From assembly GCF_000423665.1 (NCBI RefSeq), contig NZ_AUIK01000033.1, positions 1 to 64,000 of the forward strand: DNA of 64,000 nt. Reading direction: 5' to 3'. This document shows, in pieces, positions 41,514-54,910 of the stretch. The position numbers and the translations under genes are program-made. Position 1 is the stretch's first letter; the number at the start of each line of letters is the position of its first letter. Below the pieces are notes generated by a model. It was not told the DNA's origin, did not search any database, and saw nothing but the letters and a program-made list of their open reading frames with translations. Source of the stretch: Solirubrobacter soli DSM 22325 (GTDB lineage: Bacteria; Actinomycetota; Thermoleophilia; Solirubrobacterales; Solirubrobacteraceae).

Positions 41514-42484
41514 GGCTTCACGTACTTCTTGATCTCGGCGAGCGCCGGGCGGGCGACCCCACCGGCGACCAGCCCGGCGTCGAACCGGGGCGTGACCGCA
41601 CCGAACCACGTGTAGACGTAGAGGCGCTTGATCTTCTTGTTGGCCTTGGCCTGCGTGAACATGTACTTCGTCGCCTTCAACTGGCAGGACGAGGCCTTCG
41701 AGCAGCCGTGGTAGGTCGACTTCGACCAGAACGACCCGAAGTCATACAGGCCGCCGGTCTCGGTCAGCCAGTACTCCTTGCAGCCGAGCGCGCTCATCAG
41801 CGCCTTGGTGCCGGTCGACCGGAAGCGGTTGACGTCGGAGTAGTTGTGGATGCCGCAGATCGTGCGCGGGACCTTCAGGGCCTTGCGGAAGTCCTTGATG
41901 TACTTGGCCGTCTTCGTGAACTTGGGGTTCTTGGCCTTGGGATCGTCCGCCTGGTCGAGGATGTCGGCCACGACGATCTTGCAGTCCTTGCACTGCGACG
42001 CGACGTAGTTGGTGAACTTGGCCGCCGACGCGGGGCTGCGCGACGTGGGCTGCGTGAAGTGGTTGGCCTCGTTCCACGGCGAGATGACCTTGACCGTGGG
42101 GAACAGCTTGAAGAACGCCTTGATCGCAGTCTCGTACTGCTTCTGGCTCGGCAGCTTGCAGATGCCCTTGCCGATGTTCTTCTTCTGGTCGCACTTGGAC
42201 GTGTCGCCGCGCGAGTGCTGCAGCGAGACGAGGACCTCGATGCCCTGGGCCTGCGCCGACGCGAGGTACTGCGTCAGGCGGACGGCTTCAGCGCCGTTGG
42301 GGTCGAGCGCGACGTCGTAGCCGACGATCACCCGGGCCTGCTTGAAGCCCACCCCCTGGAACAGCGGGTCGCCGAACATCGCCGGCTGGTTCTCGGAGAT
42401 CCCGACCGTGAAGGCGGCCGAGGCGGTGGACGGCACCGCCAGCGCGAGTACGCAGGCAGCGAGAAGTGTGAAACGGGAACGCAT
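41510..42484 (-). CDS. Secreted glycoside-hydrolase-like (clan GH-A) protein
   Basis: 324 residues. Signal peptide MRSRFTLLAACVLALAVPST...ASA. The barrel-like features include VISPWNEANHFTQP (Asn-Glu, a likely acid/base) and EYWLTETGGLYDFG (a likely nucleophile Glu), as in clan GH-A cellulase/xylosidase barrels. The Cys-rich insertions (QCKDCK, GCSKASSCQ) suggest disulfides. Substrate not predictable. Start at 42484 follows the TAGCCT hexamer by 9 nt. Confidence 0.78.
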   Translation of the reverse strand: MRSRFTLLAACVLALAVPSTASAAFTVGISENQPAMFGDPLFQGVGFKQARVIVGYDVALDPNGAEAVRLTQYLASAQAQGIEVLVSLQHSRGDTSKCDQKKNIGKGICKLPSQKQYETAIKAFFKLFPTVKVISPWNEANHFTQPTSRSPASAAKFTNYVASQCKDCKIVVADILDQADDPKAKNPKFTKTAKYIKDFRKALKVPRTICGIHNYSDVNRFRSTGTKALMSALGCKEYWLTETGGLYDFGSFWSKSTYHGCSKASSCQLKATKYMFTQAKANKKIKRLYVYTWFGAVTPRFDAGLVAGGVARPALAEIKKYVKP

Positions 42485-42493
42485 CGCCAGGCC

Positions 42494-42499
42494 AGGCTA
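42494..42499 (-). promoter_or_regulatory. TAGCCT -10-like hexamer sharing the TetR stop
   Basis: Stop TAG of the second TetR gene (42499-42497) plus CCT; 9 nt to the ATG of the GH-like gene at 42484. Confidence 0.5.
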
Positions 42500-43033
42500 G
42501 CGGAGGATCTCGCGGAACAAACCGGCTGCAAAGGCGGTTGCTCCGTCAACGTTGACAGGAGCCCGGGTCAGCATCACGCGCCCGGTCTGCAGCCCCACGG
42601 CGACCATCGCGTGCGCCGTGTAGTCGACGTCGACGCCGTCGCGGAGCCGGCCGTCGAGGTCCTCGCGGAGCTCGTCGAGCGCCGCGGGCAGGACGACGTC
42701 GGCGTTGCGGTCCAGGAACGCGAACGTGTCGGGCTCGGCGGCGATGAAGGCGAAGAACGCGCGGAAGCCGGCCTCGAGGAAATCGCTCGGCGACGCCGCC
42801 AGGCGGGCGTCGCGGACACGCGCGCGGGCCTGCCCGCCCACCTCCTCCAGCACGGCCGCGAAGATCGCTTCCTTGCTCTCGAAGTAGTTGTAGAAGGTGC
42901 CGGAGGCGAGGTCGGTGCGGCGCACCACGTCACGGACCCCGGTCGCGGAGTAGCCGTACTCGGCGAAGGCGTCGCGGGCGGCGGCGAGCAGCGCCGCGCG
43001 GTTGGCCTCCTTGGTGGCCTCGCGGCGGCTCAT
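42497..43033 (-). CDS. TetR-family regulator
   Basis: 178 residues. HTH: LLAAARDAFAEYGYSATGVR and VVRRTDLASGTFYNYFESKE. Ligand domain has FLEAGFRAFFAFIAAEPDTF. The ATG overlaps the stop of the flavin monooxygenase gene (ATGA 43033-43030), so it is translated from the same mRNA; it may regulate that operon. No operator is visible inside the operon. Confidence 0.92.
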   Translation of the reverse strand: MSRREATKEANRAALLAAARDAFAEYGYSATGVRDVVRRTDLASGTFYNYFESKEAIFAAVLEEVGGQARARVRDARLAASPSDFLEAGFRAFFAFIAAEPDTFAFLDRNADVVLPAALDELREDLDGRLRDGVDVDYTAHAMVAVGLQTGRVMLTRAPVNVDGATAFAAGLFREILR

Positions 43034-44340
43034 GGCCGCGCCGCCCCCCGCTTGCGCTCGCGCTTGAGCTCGAACAGGTAGTCGTCGTAGTCGACCTGCA
43101 TCGTGTGGCGCTTGGAGGCGACGTAGCGGCGGCGCATCGCTGCTCGTTCGCGCGTCGTGTCCGCGAGCAGCTCCGCCCGCGGCGGAAGCGTGTAGCGCCC
43201 GGTCAGGTGATCGCAGATCCACTCCGACTGCGCCTCGGCCAGCGGCATCGTCGCGCCCAGCGGCTGCAGCAGCGCGATGAAGTACAGGCCGGGCAGCTGC
43301 GGATGGAACACGCGCTTGTAGAGCGGCAGCTCGTTGCCGGGCGCCGACACGAGCGCCGGGTCGAAGAACGGGAAGCTGACCTTGTAGCCGGTGCCGTAGA
43401 TCACGACGTCCGCGCGCTCTTCGGTTCCGTCCGCGAAGACCACGCTGTCCGTGGTCAGCCGCGCGATGTTCGGTTTGCATGTGATGTCCCCGTGGGTGAG
43501 CCGCGTGAGGATCGTGTCCGAGATCGTCGGATGGGCCTCGAGCGGGCGGTGGTCGGGTTTCGGCAGCCCGTACCGCTGCATGTCGCCGATCGCGGCGCGC
43601 AGCGTGGTCTGCATGAACCGTTGACGGATCCGCAGGGGGATTCGTGGCGCAGTTACGTATTGATCGAGCGGACGCCCGAAGACGTACTTGGGGACGATCC
43701 ACGCGCCGCGGCGCGCGCTGAGGAACACCTTCTCCGCGGTCTGCGTCGCCTCGACCGCGATGTCCATCGCCGAGTTGCCCATGCCGAGCACGACGACCCG
43801 CTTGTCCGCGAACAGCTCCGGATCGTCGCCCGTGTAGTGGTGCGAGTGCAGCTGGACCCCGGCGAACTCGTCCGACCCGGGGAACGCGGGCTCCGGCCAC
43901 TGCGGGTCCCAGTGGTGGCCGTTGGCGACCAGCAGCGCGCGGTAGTCACGCGTCTCCCCTGTGTCGAGCGTCACCCGCCAGCCGCCCTCGTGCGGCTCCG
44001 CGCGCTCCACCCCGGTCTCGAACGTGATCTTCTCGCGCAGCCCGAAGTGGTCGACGTACGCGTCGAAGTACGCGGCGACCTGCGTGTGGTGCGGGAAGTC
44101 CGGATAGTCGGCCGGCATCGGGAAATCCGAGTAGGCCATCCGGTCGCGCGAGGTGTTGATGTGCAGCGACCAGTAGGCGCTCGACATCCCGTTGGTGTTG
44201 CGGAAGACCCAGTTCCCGCCCACGCGGTCGGACTTCTCGAAGCAGTCGAACGCGATCCCGCGCTGACTCAGGGCTTTGACGGCCGCGATCCCGGATGACC
44301 CGGCGCCGATCACGCACACTGAAAGTGACACAGGCGTCAT
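43030..44340 (-). CDS. Flavin-containing monooxygenase (FMO type)
   Basis: 436 residues from ATG 44340. FAD-binding GxGxxG: VIGAGSSGIAAVKAL. NADP-binding: VVLGMGNSAMDIAVEA. The FMO fingerprint FxGxxxHxxxY is FAGVQLHSHHY, which favours an FMO over a Baeyer-Villiger enzyme. Other family signs: YSDFPMP, and VVIYGTGYKVSFPF. Oxidises N- or S-containing small molecules with NADPH and O2. Coupled to the TetR gene by ATGA. Divergent from NUDIX with 31 bp between starts. Confidence 0.92.
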   Translation of the reverse strand: MTPVSLSVCVIGAGSSGIAAVKALSQRGIAFDCFEKSDRVGGNWVFRNTNGMSSAYWSLHINTSRDRMAYSDFPMPADYPDFPHHTQVAAYFDAYVDHFGLREKITFETGVERAEPHEGGWRVTLDTGETRDYRALLVANGHHWDPQWPEPAFPGSDEFAGVQLHSHHYTGDDPELFADKRVVVLGMGNSAMDIAVEATQTAEKVFLSARRGAWIVPKYVFGRPLDQYVTAPRIPLRIRQRFMQTTLRAAIGDMQRYGLPKPDHRPLEAHPTISDTILTRLTHGDITCKPNIARLTTDSVVFADGTEERADVVIYGTGYKVSFPFFDPALVSAPGNELPLYKRVFHPQLPGLYFIALLQPLGATMPLAEAQSEWICDHLTGRYTLPPRAELLADTTRERAAMRRRYVASKRHTMQVDYDDYLFELKRERKRGAARP

Positions 44341-44371
44341 TTTTGCACGCGGCGTTATGGTGCGGCGCTGT

Positions 44372-44773
44372 ATGAACCCCGAGGACGCAGAGGTCAAGGC
44401 CGCGGGCGGCGTCATCCGCCGCGACGACGGCAGCATCGCGATCGTGCATCGCCCCCGCTACGACGACTGGTCGCTGCCGAAGGGCAAGCTCGATCCCGGC
44501 GAGTCCTGGGAGGACTGCGCGCTGCGCGAGGTCTGGGAGGAGACCGGGCTGCGCTGCGAGCTCGGCGAGGAGCTCTCGCCCACGTTCTACGACGACCGCA
44601 AGGGGCGTCCGAAGGCGGTCCGCTACTGGCTGATGACGCCGGTCGAGGACGGCGATGCCTTCGAACCCAACGAAGAGGTCGACGAGCTGCGCTGGCTGCC
44701 GGCCTCCGAGGCCACCGAGCTCTTGACCTACGAACACGACATCGACCTGGCCCAGGAGGTCTCCGATCTATGA
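44372..44773 (+). CDS. NUDIX hydrolase
   Basis: 133 residues from ATG 44372 (MNPEDAEVKAAGGVIRRDD). NUDIX box: GKLDPGESWEDCALREVWEE plus TGL. MutT-like 8-oxo-dGTPase or Ap4A hydrolase is possible, since it lacks a distinctive extra motif. TATGGT (44356-44361) lies 10 nt upstream, a leaderless start. The last four bases (ATGA) overlap the start of the aminotransferase gene. Confidence 0.93.
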   Translation: MNPEDAEVKAAGGVIRRDDGSIAIVHRPRYDDWSLPKGKLDPGESWEDCALREVWEETGLRCELGEELSPTFYDDRKGRPKAVRYWLMTPVEDGDAFEPNEEVDELRWLPASEATELLTYEHDIDLAQEVSDL

Positions 44774-45912
44774 ACCGCGATCGCTTCACCGCGCTGCGCG
44801 ACGGGTGGGCGCGCCTGGACGGGCCCGCCGGCTCGCAGATCGCCGATCCCGTGATCGAAGCGATGGCCGACTGGATGCGCTCGGGCTCGCAGGCCAACCA
44901 CGGCGGCGTGTTCAAGCAGGCGCATGAGACCGACGAGCTGGTCGAGTCGACGCGCGTCGCGTGCGCGACGCTGCTCGGGGGCGAGGCGTCGGGCGTCGTG
45001 TTCGGCCCGTCGTTCACCGCGCTGACGATGCGTTTCGCGGCGACGGTCGTGCGCTCGCTCTCGCCGGGCGACGAGATCGTGTGCACGCGGCTGGATCACG
45101 ACTCCAACGTTCGCCCGTGGGTGATCGCGGCGGAGCGGGCGGGTGCGGTCGTGCGCTTCGCCGAGCCGCTGGAGGGAACCCTCGAGCTGCCCGCCTCGGC
45201 GGTCCAGGCGGTGCTGTCCGAGCGCACCAAGTGGGTGGCCGTGACCGCGGCGTCCAACGCCATCGGCTCCGTCCCGGACCTGGAGGGGATCGTCGCCGCC
45301 GCCCACGCGGTCGGCGCGCGTGTCTACATCGACGCCGTCCACGCGACCCCGCACCGTCGCAACGACCTGACCGCGCTGGACGCCGACGTGATCGGCTGCA
45401 GCGCGTACAAGTGGTTCGGCCCGCACGTCGCGATGCTCTGCGGCAAGCCCGAGGTCATGTCGGCCTACCGCCCCGACAAGCTCAACCCGTCGCCGGAGGA
45501 GTCACCGGACCGGTGGGAGCTCGGGACGCTGCCGTTCGAGTCGCTCGCGGGCGTGCGCGCCGCCGCCGAGTACATGCTCGAGCTGGACTTCGACGCCGTC
45601 CACGCGCACGAGCAGGCGCTCCTGAAGTCCGCCCTCGACGGCCTGGGCGCGATGGACCACGTCACGCTCTACGGCAACGCCGCCGACCGCGCGCCGACGC
45701 TGATGTTCACCGTCGCCGGCCACCACCCGACCGAGGTCGCCAAGCACCTCAACGAGCGCGAGATCGCGGTCTGGGACGGCAACTACTACGCGTGGGAGCT
45801 CGAGCGGGTCCTCGGCCTCGCCCCGCACGGCGGCATCCGCGCCGGCTTCCTGCACTACAACGACGCGTCCGACGCCGAGCGGCTACTGGCCGCCGTCGCC
45901 GAACTCGCTTAG
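44770..45912 (+). CDS. Class V aminotransferase / cysteine-desulfurase-like PLP enzyme
   Basis: 380 residues. PLP lysine in GCSAYKWFGPHVAMLCG; VYIDAVHATPHRR carries the cofactor Asp/His; DHDSNVRPWV and GSVPDLEGI are of the SufS/CsdA fold. The catalytic Cys loop of true cysteine desulfurases is not obvious, so the role may be in another type of lyase, such as a cysteine lyase-like enzyme. ATGA overlap with NUDIX. 3' end overlaps the DUF1810 gene by 30 bp. Confidence 0.88.
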   Translation: MNRDRFTALRDGWARLDGPAGSQIADPVIEAMADWMRSGSQANHGGVFKQAHETDELVESTRVACATLLGGEASGVVFGPSFTALTMRFAATVVRSLSPGDEIVCTRLDHDSNVRPWVIAAERAGAVVRFAEPLEGTLELPASAVQAVLSERTKWVAVTAASNAIGSVPDLEGIVAAAHAVGARVYIDAVHATPHRRNDLTALDADVIGCSAYKWFGPHVAMLCGKPEVMSAYRPDKLNPSPEESPDRWELGTLPFESLAGVRAAAEYMLELDFDAVHAHEQALLKSALDGLGAMDHVTLYGNAADRAPTLMFTVAGHHPTEVAKHLNEREIAVWDGNYYAWELERVLGLAPHGGIRAGFLHYNDASDAERLLAAVAELA

Positions 45913-46263
45913 GACCCGCTCGAAGAGCGGGTCCCCCGTCGCTTCGGAGAAGAGGGTCATCGAGGAGCGGAGTTTCATCGCGTCGATGCCGCCGAAGATG
46001 TCGAACGCGGAGAGGCCGGTGTGGGTGAGCAGGAGCTCGCAGCACTCGCGCAGGCGTGGGCCGAGGACGGGGTGGGCGTAGAACTCGCGCGCCTCGCCGG
46101 CGTCGGCCAGCGCGTACCGCTTGGACATCGGGCTGTGCCCGAGGCCGGCGAGCTGCGGGAACACGAACCACATCCAGTGCGAGGTCTTGCGCCCCGCCCG
46201 CAGCTCGTCCAGCACCGCCGGCCAGACGCGGTCCTGGGCGGCGACGAAGTCCTCGGCGTTCAC
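45883..46263 (-). CDS. DUF1810-family protein
   Basis: 126 residues from GTG 46263, which overlaps the SDR stop (GTGA). The family pattern is FVAAQDRVWPAVLDELRAGR then KTSHWMWFVFPQLAGLGHS, and late FDIFGGIDAMKLRSSMTLF. Function of DUF1810 is not firmly known; it is related to calpastatin-annotated proteins. Coupled to the SDR gene. Confidence 0.9.
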   Translation of the reverse strand: MNAEDFVAAQDRVWPAVLDELRAGRKTSHWMWFVFPQLAGLGHSPMSKRYALADAGEAREFYAHPVLGPRLRECCELLLTHTGLSAFDIFGGIDAMKLRSSMTLFSEATGDPLFERVLSEFGDGGQ

Positions 46264-47060
46264 TTGAACGACGCGCCCACGACCTTGTCCCAGACGCGGT
46301 CCGGGAGGACGGCGTGCAGGCCCATGAAGAAGCGGGCGGAGGCGGTGACCGGGACCCGCGGGCGCGGCTTGGCGAGCGCCTTCTCGATCGCTTCCGCGAC
46401 GCTGTCCGCATCGCCGCCCAAGCGCGAGAGCGGGCCGGTGTAGACGTCGCGGGTCGACTTCGCGACCGAGGCGTTGAAGTCGGCGTACGGCCCGGACTCC
46501 TCCACCCCGCCCGCGGCCGTCGCGCCGAACTCGGTGCGGATCAGCCCCGGCTCGACGCAGACGACGTCGATGCCGAAGCGCTTGACCTCCATCCGCAGCG
46601 CGTCGCTCAGCGCCTCGACCGCGTACTTGGTCGCGTGGTAGGCGCCGCCGCCCGGGAACGTCAGCCTGCCGCCCATCGAGGAGACGTTGACGATCGTCCC
46701 CTCCCCCTTCGCGCGCATCCCCGGAAGGACGAGCTGGGTGAGTCGCAGCAGCCCGAACACGTTGGTCTCGAACTGGCGGCGCACGGAGTCCATCGAGAGC
46801 GTCTCGAGCGCCCCCGACTGCGAGTAGCCGGCGTTGTTGACGAGCACGTCGACGCCCCCGTCGACCTGCGCCAGCGCGGCTTGCATCGAGTCCTCGCTGG
46901 TGACGTCGAGCGCGAGCGTCCGGCAGCCGGCCGCCTCGAGCTCGTCGAGCGTCGCCGGCTGGCGCGCGGTGGCGAACACCGTCCACTCACCGCGGGCCAG
47001 CCGCAGGGCCGTCGCGCGCCCGATCCCGGTCGAGCACCCCGTGATCAGGACATTGCGCAT
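46260..47060 (-). CDS. Short-chain dehydrogenase/reductase
   Basis: 266 residues. Rossmann motif VLITGCSTGIGRATAL, NNAGYSQSG, catalytic Ser in VNVSSMGGR, and the YxxxK pair in AYHATKYAVEAL. Classical SDR; substrate unknown. TAGGCT 7 nt upstream supports the ATG at 47060. It couples to DUF1810 by GTGA. Confidence 0.94.
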   Translation of the reverse strand: MRNVLITGCSTGIGRATALRLARGEWTVFATARQPATLDELEAAGCRTLALDVTSEDSMQAALAQVDGGVDVLVNNAGYSQSGALETLSMDSVRRQFETNVFGLLRLTQLVLPGMRAKGEGTIVNVSSMGGRLTFPGGGAYHATKYAVEALSDALRMEVKRFGIDVVCVEPGLIRTEFGATAAGGVEESGPYADFNASVAKSTRDVYTGPLSRLGGDADSVAEAIEKALAKPRPRVPVTASARFFMGLHAVLPDRVWDKVVGASFK

Positions 47061-47067
47061 AGGCCGG

Positions 47068-47073
47068 AGCCTA
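47068..47073 (-). promoter_or_regulatory. TAGGCT -10-like hexamer sharing the M28 stop
   Basis: Stop TAG of the M28 gene (47073-47071) plus GCT; 7 nt to the SDR ATG at 47060. Confidence 0.5.
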
Positions 47074-48672
47074 CGTGGTCGTCGCCTCCAGCGGCGTCGG
47101 GTCCGGGATGTGCGAGTGACGCGTGCCGCCCGCGCGCCGCTGCACCGACGGCGTGAGCGCCGGGCGACTGGGGATCGCGCCCTGCGCGAGCGTGATCAGC
47201 GCGTGCGCGGCCGCGTCCGAGTTGACGTCCAACGCCTTGTTGGACAGGTTGAAGAAGTCGTCGCAGCCGAGGTGGTAGCACCCGTCGTACTGCTCGCCGG
47301 CCACGCCGCCGAAGATCGCCGCCTGCTCGGGCGTCTTGAGCCCTTCGGCGCCGGTGAACAGGCCGCCCGCCGGGATGCCCGCGGCGATGAACGGGCCGTA
47401 GTCGGAGCGCCCGTCGAACGCCGTCGGCTCGTTCGGGAGCCGCTGCGCCTTGAAGTAGTCGAGGAAGATCTTCTCGATCGTCGCCGAGAACGGCCGCGCG
47501 GCCGGCGCGAACGTCGCGTCGTCGATCGGCGGCGAGTCCGAGAGGTCGCCGTCGTAGATGAAGTTGACGAAGTTGGGCGAGCCGATCATGTCGAAGTTGA
47601 GCATCGCCGCGATCTTGGCCCGCTCGGCCTCCGGCAGCGACGCCACGTAGGCCTCCGAGCCGAGCAGCCCGGACTCCTCCGCGCTGAACCAGATGAAGCG
47701 GACCTTGTTCTTGAGCTTCGCGCCCTGCAGGCCCCGGGCGAACTCGACCAGCGCGGCCGAGCCGGAGCCGTTGTCGTTGATGCCCGGGCCGGGGCCGACG
47801 CTGTCGAGGTGCGCGCCGACCACGACGACCTTGTTCGGGTCGCCGCCGCGCGTCTCGGCGATCACGTTCTCGGTCGGCGTCATGCCGACGCGGTACTCGA
47901 CACGCACCCGCGCGGTCTTGCCGACGAGCCCCTGGGAGACGCCACCGGCGATCTCCTGGACGGTCGCGATCTGCGAGGCGAGCATCGGCACCGTGATCCC
48001 CGCGCCGTCGAGGTCGAACCACAGCGGGTCGGTGCGGGCGGGCGAGTCGCCCTCGTTGATCAGGACGATCGCTCCGGCGCCCTGCGCCTGCGCCCGCAGC
48101 CACTTGTCCAGGAACGCGCAGGTGCCGCGCTGGAGCAGGACGATCGCACCCTTCGGCATGCCGGCGAAGTCCGCGTCCTCGCAGCCCGAGGTCGACGTGT
48201 TCGCCGCCGGCGAGGGGAGCTTCAGGTCGGCCGCCCACACCGGCGCCGTGACGTCCGCCGAGGGCGAGTTGACCATCGAGCCGAAGTCGCCGCCCGGGAT
48301 CGACCCCGCGATGCCCGGGACGTAGTGTTTGCCGCGCTTGATGTCGAGCACCGGCGGCTTCCAGTCGCCGAGCGCGAAGAGGTCGTACTCGAAGTCCTGG
48401 CGCGAGACGGACAGGCCGGCGAGCCGCGCCTGCAGAGCGACGTAGTCGGCCGACAACTCGTGTCCGCGCGTTCCGGCCAGCCGATTGCCGCCGGTCGCGA
48501 TCGCCGCCAGGTTGAACGCCGCCTCGTGGAGCTTGATGCCCTCCACGGTCACCGCCTTGCGCAGCCTCGCCGAGGTGTCGTTGCCACCACCGCCGGTGGC
48601 GAGCGCGGGCCCGGCACCACCCAGGAGTGCGCCGGCCGCGAGTACGGCCGCGCCGAGTGAACGCATCTGCAT
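47071..48672 (-). CDS. Secreted M28 peptidase with PA domain
   Basis: 533 residues from ATG 48672 (MQMRSLGAAVLAAGALLGGA...ALA, signal peptide); an ATG at 48693 would add seven residues. Zinc motifs: VVGAHLDSVGPGPGINDNGSG, SAEESGLLGSEAYV, NFDMIGS, RSDYGPFIAAGIP. A PA (protease-associated) insert spans about residues 130-250 (VLLQRGTCAFLDKWLRAQAQ). An aminopeptidase secreted by the cell. GGGAGG, 9 nt before this start, is a fair ribosome site but lies in a long hairpin. Confidence 0.92.
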   Translation of the reverse strand: MQMRSLGAAVLAAGALLGGAGPALATGGGGNDTSARLRKAVTVEGIKLHEAAFNLAAIATGGNRLAGTRGHELSADYVALQARLAGLSVSRQDFEYDLFALGDWKPPVLDIKRGKHYVPGIAGSIPGGDFGSMVNSPSADVTAPVWAADLKLPSPAANTSTSGCEDADFAGMPKGAIVLLQRGTCAFLDKWLRAQAQGAGAIVLINEGDSPARTDPLWFDLDGAGITVPMLASQIATVQEIAGGVSQGLVGKTARVRVEYRVGMTPTENVIAETRGGDPNKVVVVGAHLDSVGPGPGINDNGSGSAALVEFARGLQGAKLKNKVRFIWFSAEESGLLGSEAYVASLPEAERAKIAAMLNFDMIGSPNFVNFIYDGDLSDSPPIDDATFAPAARPFSATIEKIFLDYFKAQRLPNEPTAFDGRSDYGPFIAAGIPAGGLFTGAEGLKTPEQAAIFGGVAGEQYDGCYHLGCDDFFNLSNKALDVNSDAAAHALITLAQGAIPSRPALTPSVQRRAGGTRHSHIPDPTPLEATTT

Positions 48673-48697
48673 GAGCGGGAGCCTCCCGCTCATGCAG
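48667..48697 (-). promoter_or_regulatory. Perfect 31-bp palindrome over the M28 ribosome site and start
   Basis: CTGCATGAGCGGGAG (48667-48681), one base, and its exact inverted copy (48683-48697). It contains both candidate ATGs of the M28 gene, one per arm, and the GGGAGG ribosome site. In the mRNA it would fold into a hairpin that hides them. Confidence 0.7.
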
Positions 48698-48706
48698 TGC
48701 TCATGT

Positions 48707-48737
48707 CAACCTAAAGGGGTCAGGCCCCTTTAGGTTG
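48707..48737. repeat. Dispersed palindromic element between gltD and M28 genes
   Basis: CAACCTAAAGGGG, loop TCAGG and the inverted copy: a 13-bp perfect stem, core identical to 17151-17179. It lies just downstream of the gltD stop (48739) and could be its terminator. Confidence 0.85.
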
Positions 48738-48738
48738 G

Positions 48739-50234
48739 CTAGGTGTTGCTGGCTTCGTTCGGCGGATCGGCGCCGAGATCGGCCGAGCCGAAGCGCTCGG
48801 ACGTCCCCGCGGACTCTTCGTCGCGCGGGTCGCGCTCCGGGAGGTTGCGCAGGTAGCGATCGGCCACCCGGGCGGCCTGGCGGCCCTCGTTGATCGCCCA
48901 CACGATCAGCGACTGGCCGCGGCGGGCGTCGCCGGCGGCGAAGACGCCCTCGGCCGACGTGGCGTACGCGCCGGCGCGCGCGTTGCCGCGCGCGTCGGTC
49001 TCGACGCCCAACGCCTCCAGCAGCGGCTGCTCCGGGTGCAGGAAGCCCATCGCCAGCAGCACGAGCTGCGCGGGACGGGTCTCCTCGGTGCCGGCGATCG
49101 CCTCGAACGGCGGCTTGCCGCTGTTCTGCACCCAGTGGACCTCCTCCACGCGACCGTTGCCGGTCAGCTGCGTCGTGGAGATCGCGAAGTCGCGCTCGCC
49201 GCCTTCCTTCAACGCGTAGGAGGTGCGCAGCTTCACGGGCCAGCGCGGCCACGGGGTCAGGTCGTCCGGGCGCCGCTCGGGCGGCTCGCCGAGCAGCTCG
49301 ATCTGCGTGACCGACGCCGCTCCCTCGCGGTGCGAGTGGCCGACGCAGTCCGCACCGGTGTCGCCGCCGCCCACGACCAGGACGTGCTTGCCCGCGGCCG
49401 TGATCGGGTTCTCGGGCGGGTTGCCCTCGAGCACGCGCGCGCGGTCGTAGAGGTACTCCATCGCGTAGTGCACGCCGTCCAGCTCGCGGCCGGGGACGGG
49501 CAGGTCGCGCGGGACGCGCGAGCCGGTGGCGATGACCACCGCGTCGTGCGCGGCACGCAACGCGTGGGCGGAGATGTCGACCCCGACGTCGACGCCGTAG
49601 CGGAACTCGACGCCTTCCGCGCGCAGCTGCTCGAGCCGGCGCTCGATCACCCACTTCTCGATCTTGAAGTGCGGGACGCCGAAGCGGACCAGCCCGCCGC
49701 CGGACTCGTCGCGCTCGTAGACCGTGACCGTGTGCCCCGCCCGGCGCAGCTGCTGCGCCGCCGCCAGGCCCGCCGGGCCGGCGCCGATGACCGCGACCGT
49801 GCGACCGGTCTCGACCCGCGGCGGCTGCGGCACGATCCAGCCCTCGTCCCACGCGCGGTTGACGATCGAGACCTCGATCTGCTTGATCGAGACCGCGTCG
49901 CCCTCTCGGATCTCCAGCACGCACGCCGCCTCGCACGGCGCCGGGCAGAGCCGGCCCGTGAACTCCGGGAAGTTGTTCGTGGCGTGCAGCTGGACGATCG
50001 CCTCGCGCCAGCGGTCGCGGTAGACGAGGTCGTTCCAGTCCGGGATCAGGTTGCCCAGCGGGCAGCCGTTGTGGCAGAACGGCACCCCGCACTCCATGCA
50101 GCGGGCGCCCTGCTCGCGCAGCCCGTCGACCGGGAGCGTCTCGACGAACTCCTCGAAGTCCGAGACCCGCGCCTTCGGATCGCGCTCGGGAGACTCGACA
50201 CGCGAGATCTCGAGAAAGCCTCCGACCTTGCCCA

Positions 50235-50235
<1 letters not shown>
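48739..50235 (-). CDS. gltD: Glutamate synthase small subunit
   Basis: 498 residues. N-terminal Fe-S region: QGARCMECGVPFCHNGCPLG and CPAPCEAACVL. FAD site: VAVIGAGPAGLAAAQQLRR. NADPH site: VLVVGGGDTGADCVG. The C-terminal GVFAAGDARRGQSLIVWAI is diagnostic. Supplies electrons to GltB, which converts glutamine and 2-oxoglutarate to two glutamates. The ATG overlaps the gltB stop (TGATG). Confidence 0.97.
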
Positions 50236-54785
<4,550 letters not shown>

Positions 54786-54910
54786 AAGCGGGCGACGGGT
54801 GGGGGGACGCGAAGCCCCATCCGAGGGCTCGGAAGGGAGCGAAAACGGTAGCAGTGGGGTCGGCCTGCGCCAAACGCCCGAGCCGCTGTGTCATGCGTCG
54901 AACGCAGCGA
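54786..54910. other. Intergenic region upstream of gltB
   Basis: 125 bp between the convergently placed end of the glycosyltransferase gene and the gltB start. TACCGT (54852-54847, minus) is a possible -10. There is a weak AGCCC/GGGCT inverted repeat. I see no clear riboswitch or ncRNA. Confidence 0.3.

Noticed and set aside
35148..43081. Very long plus-strand open frames (964 and 1640 codons) opposite the M36 and neighbouring genes
   Set aside because: They are low-complexity Arg/Val/Asp translations mirroring real genes and cross several of them.
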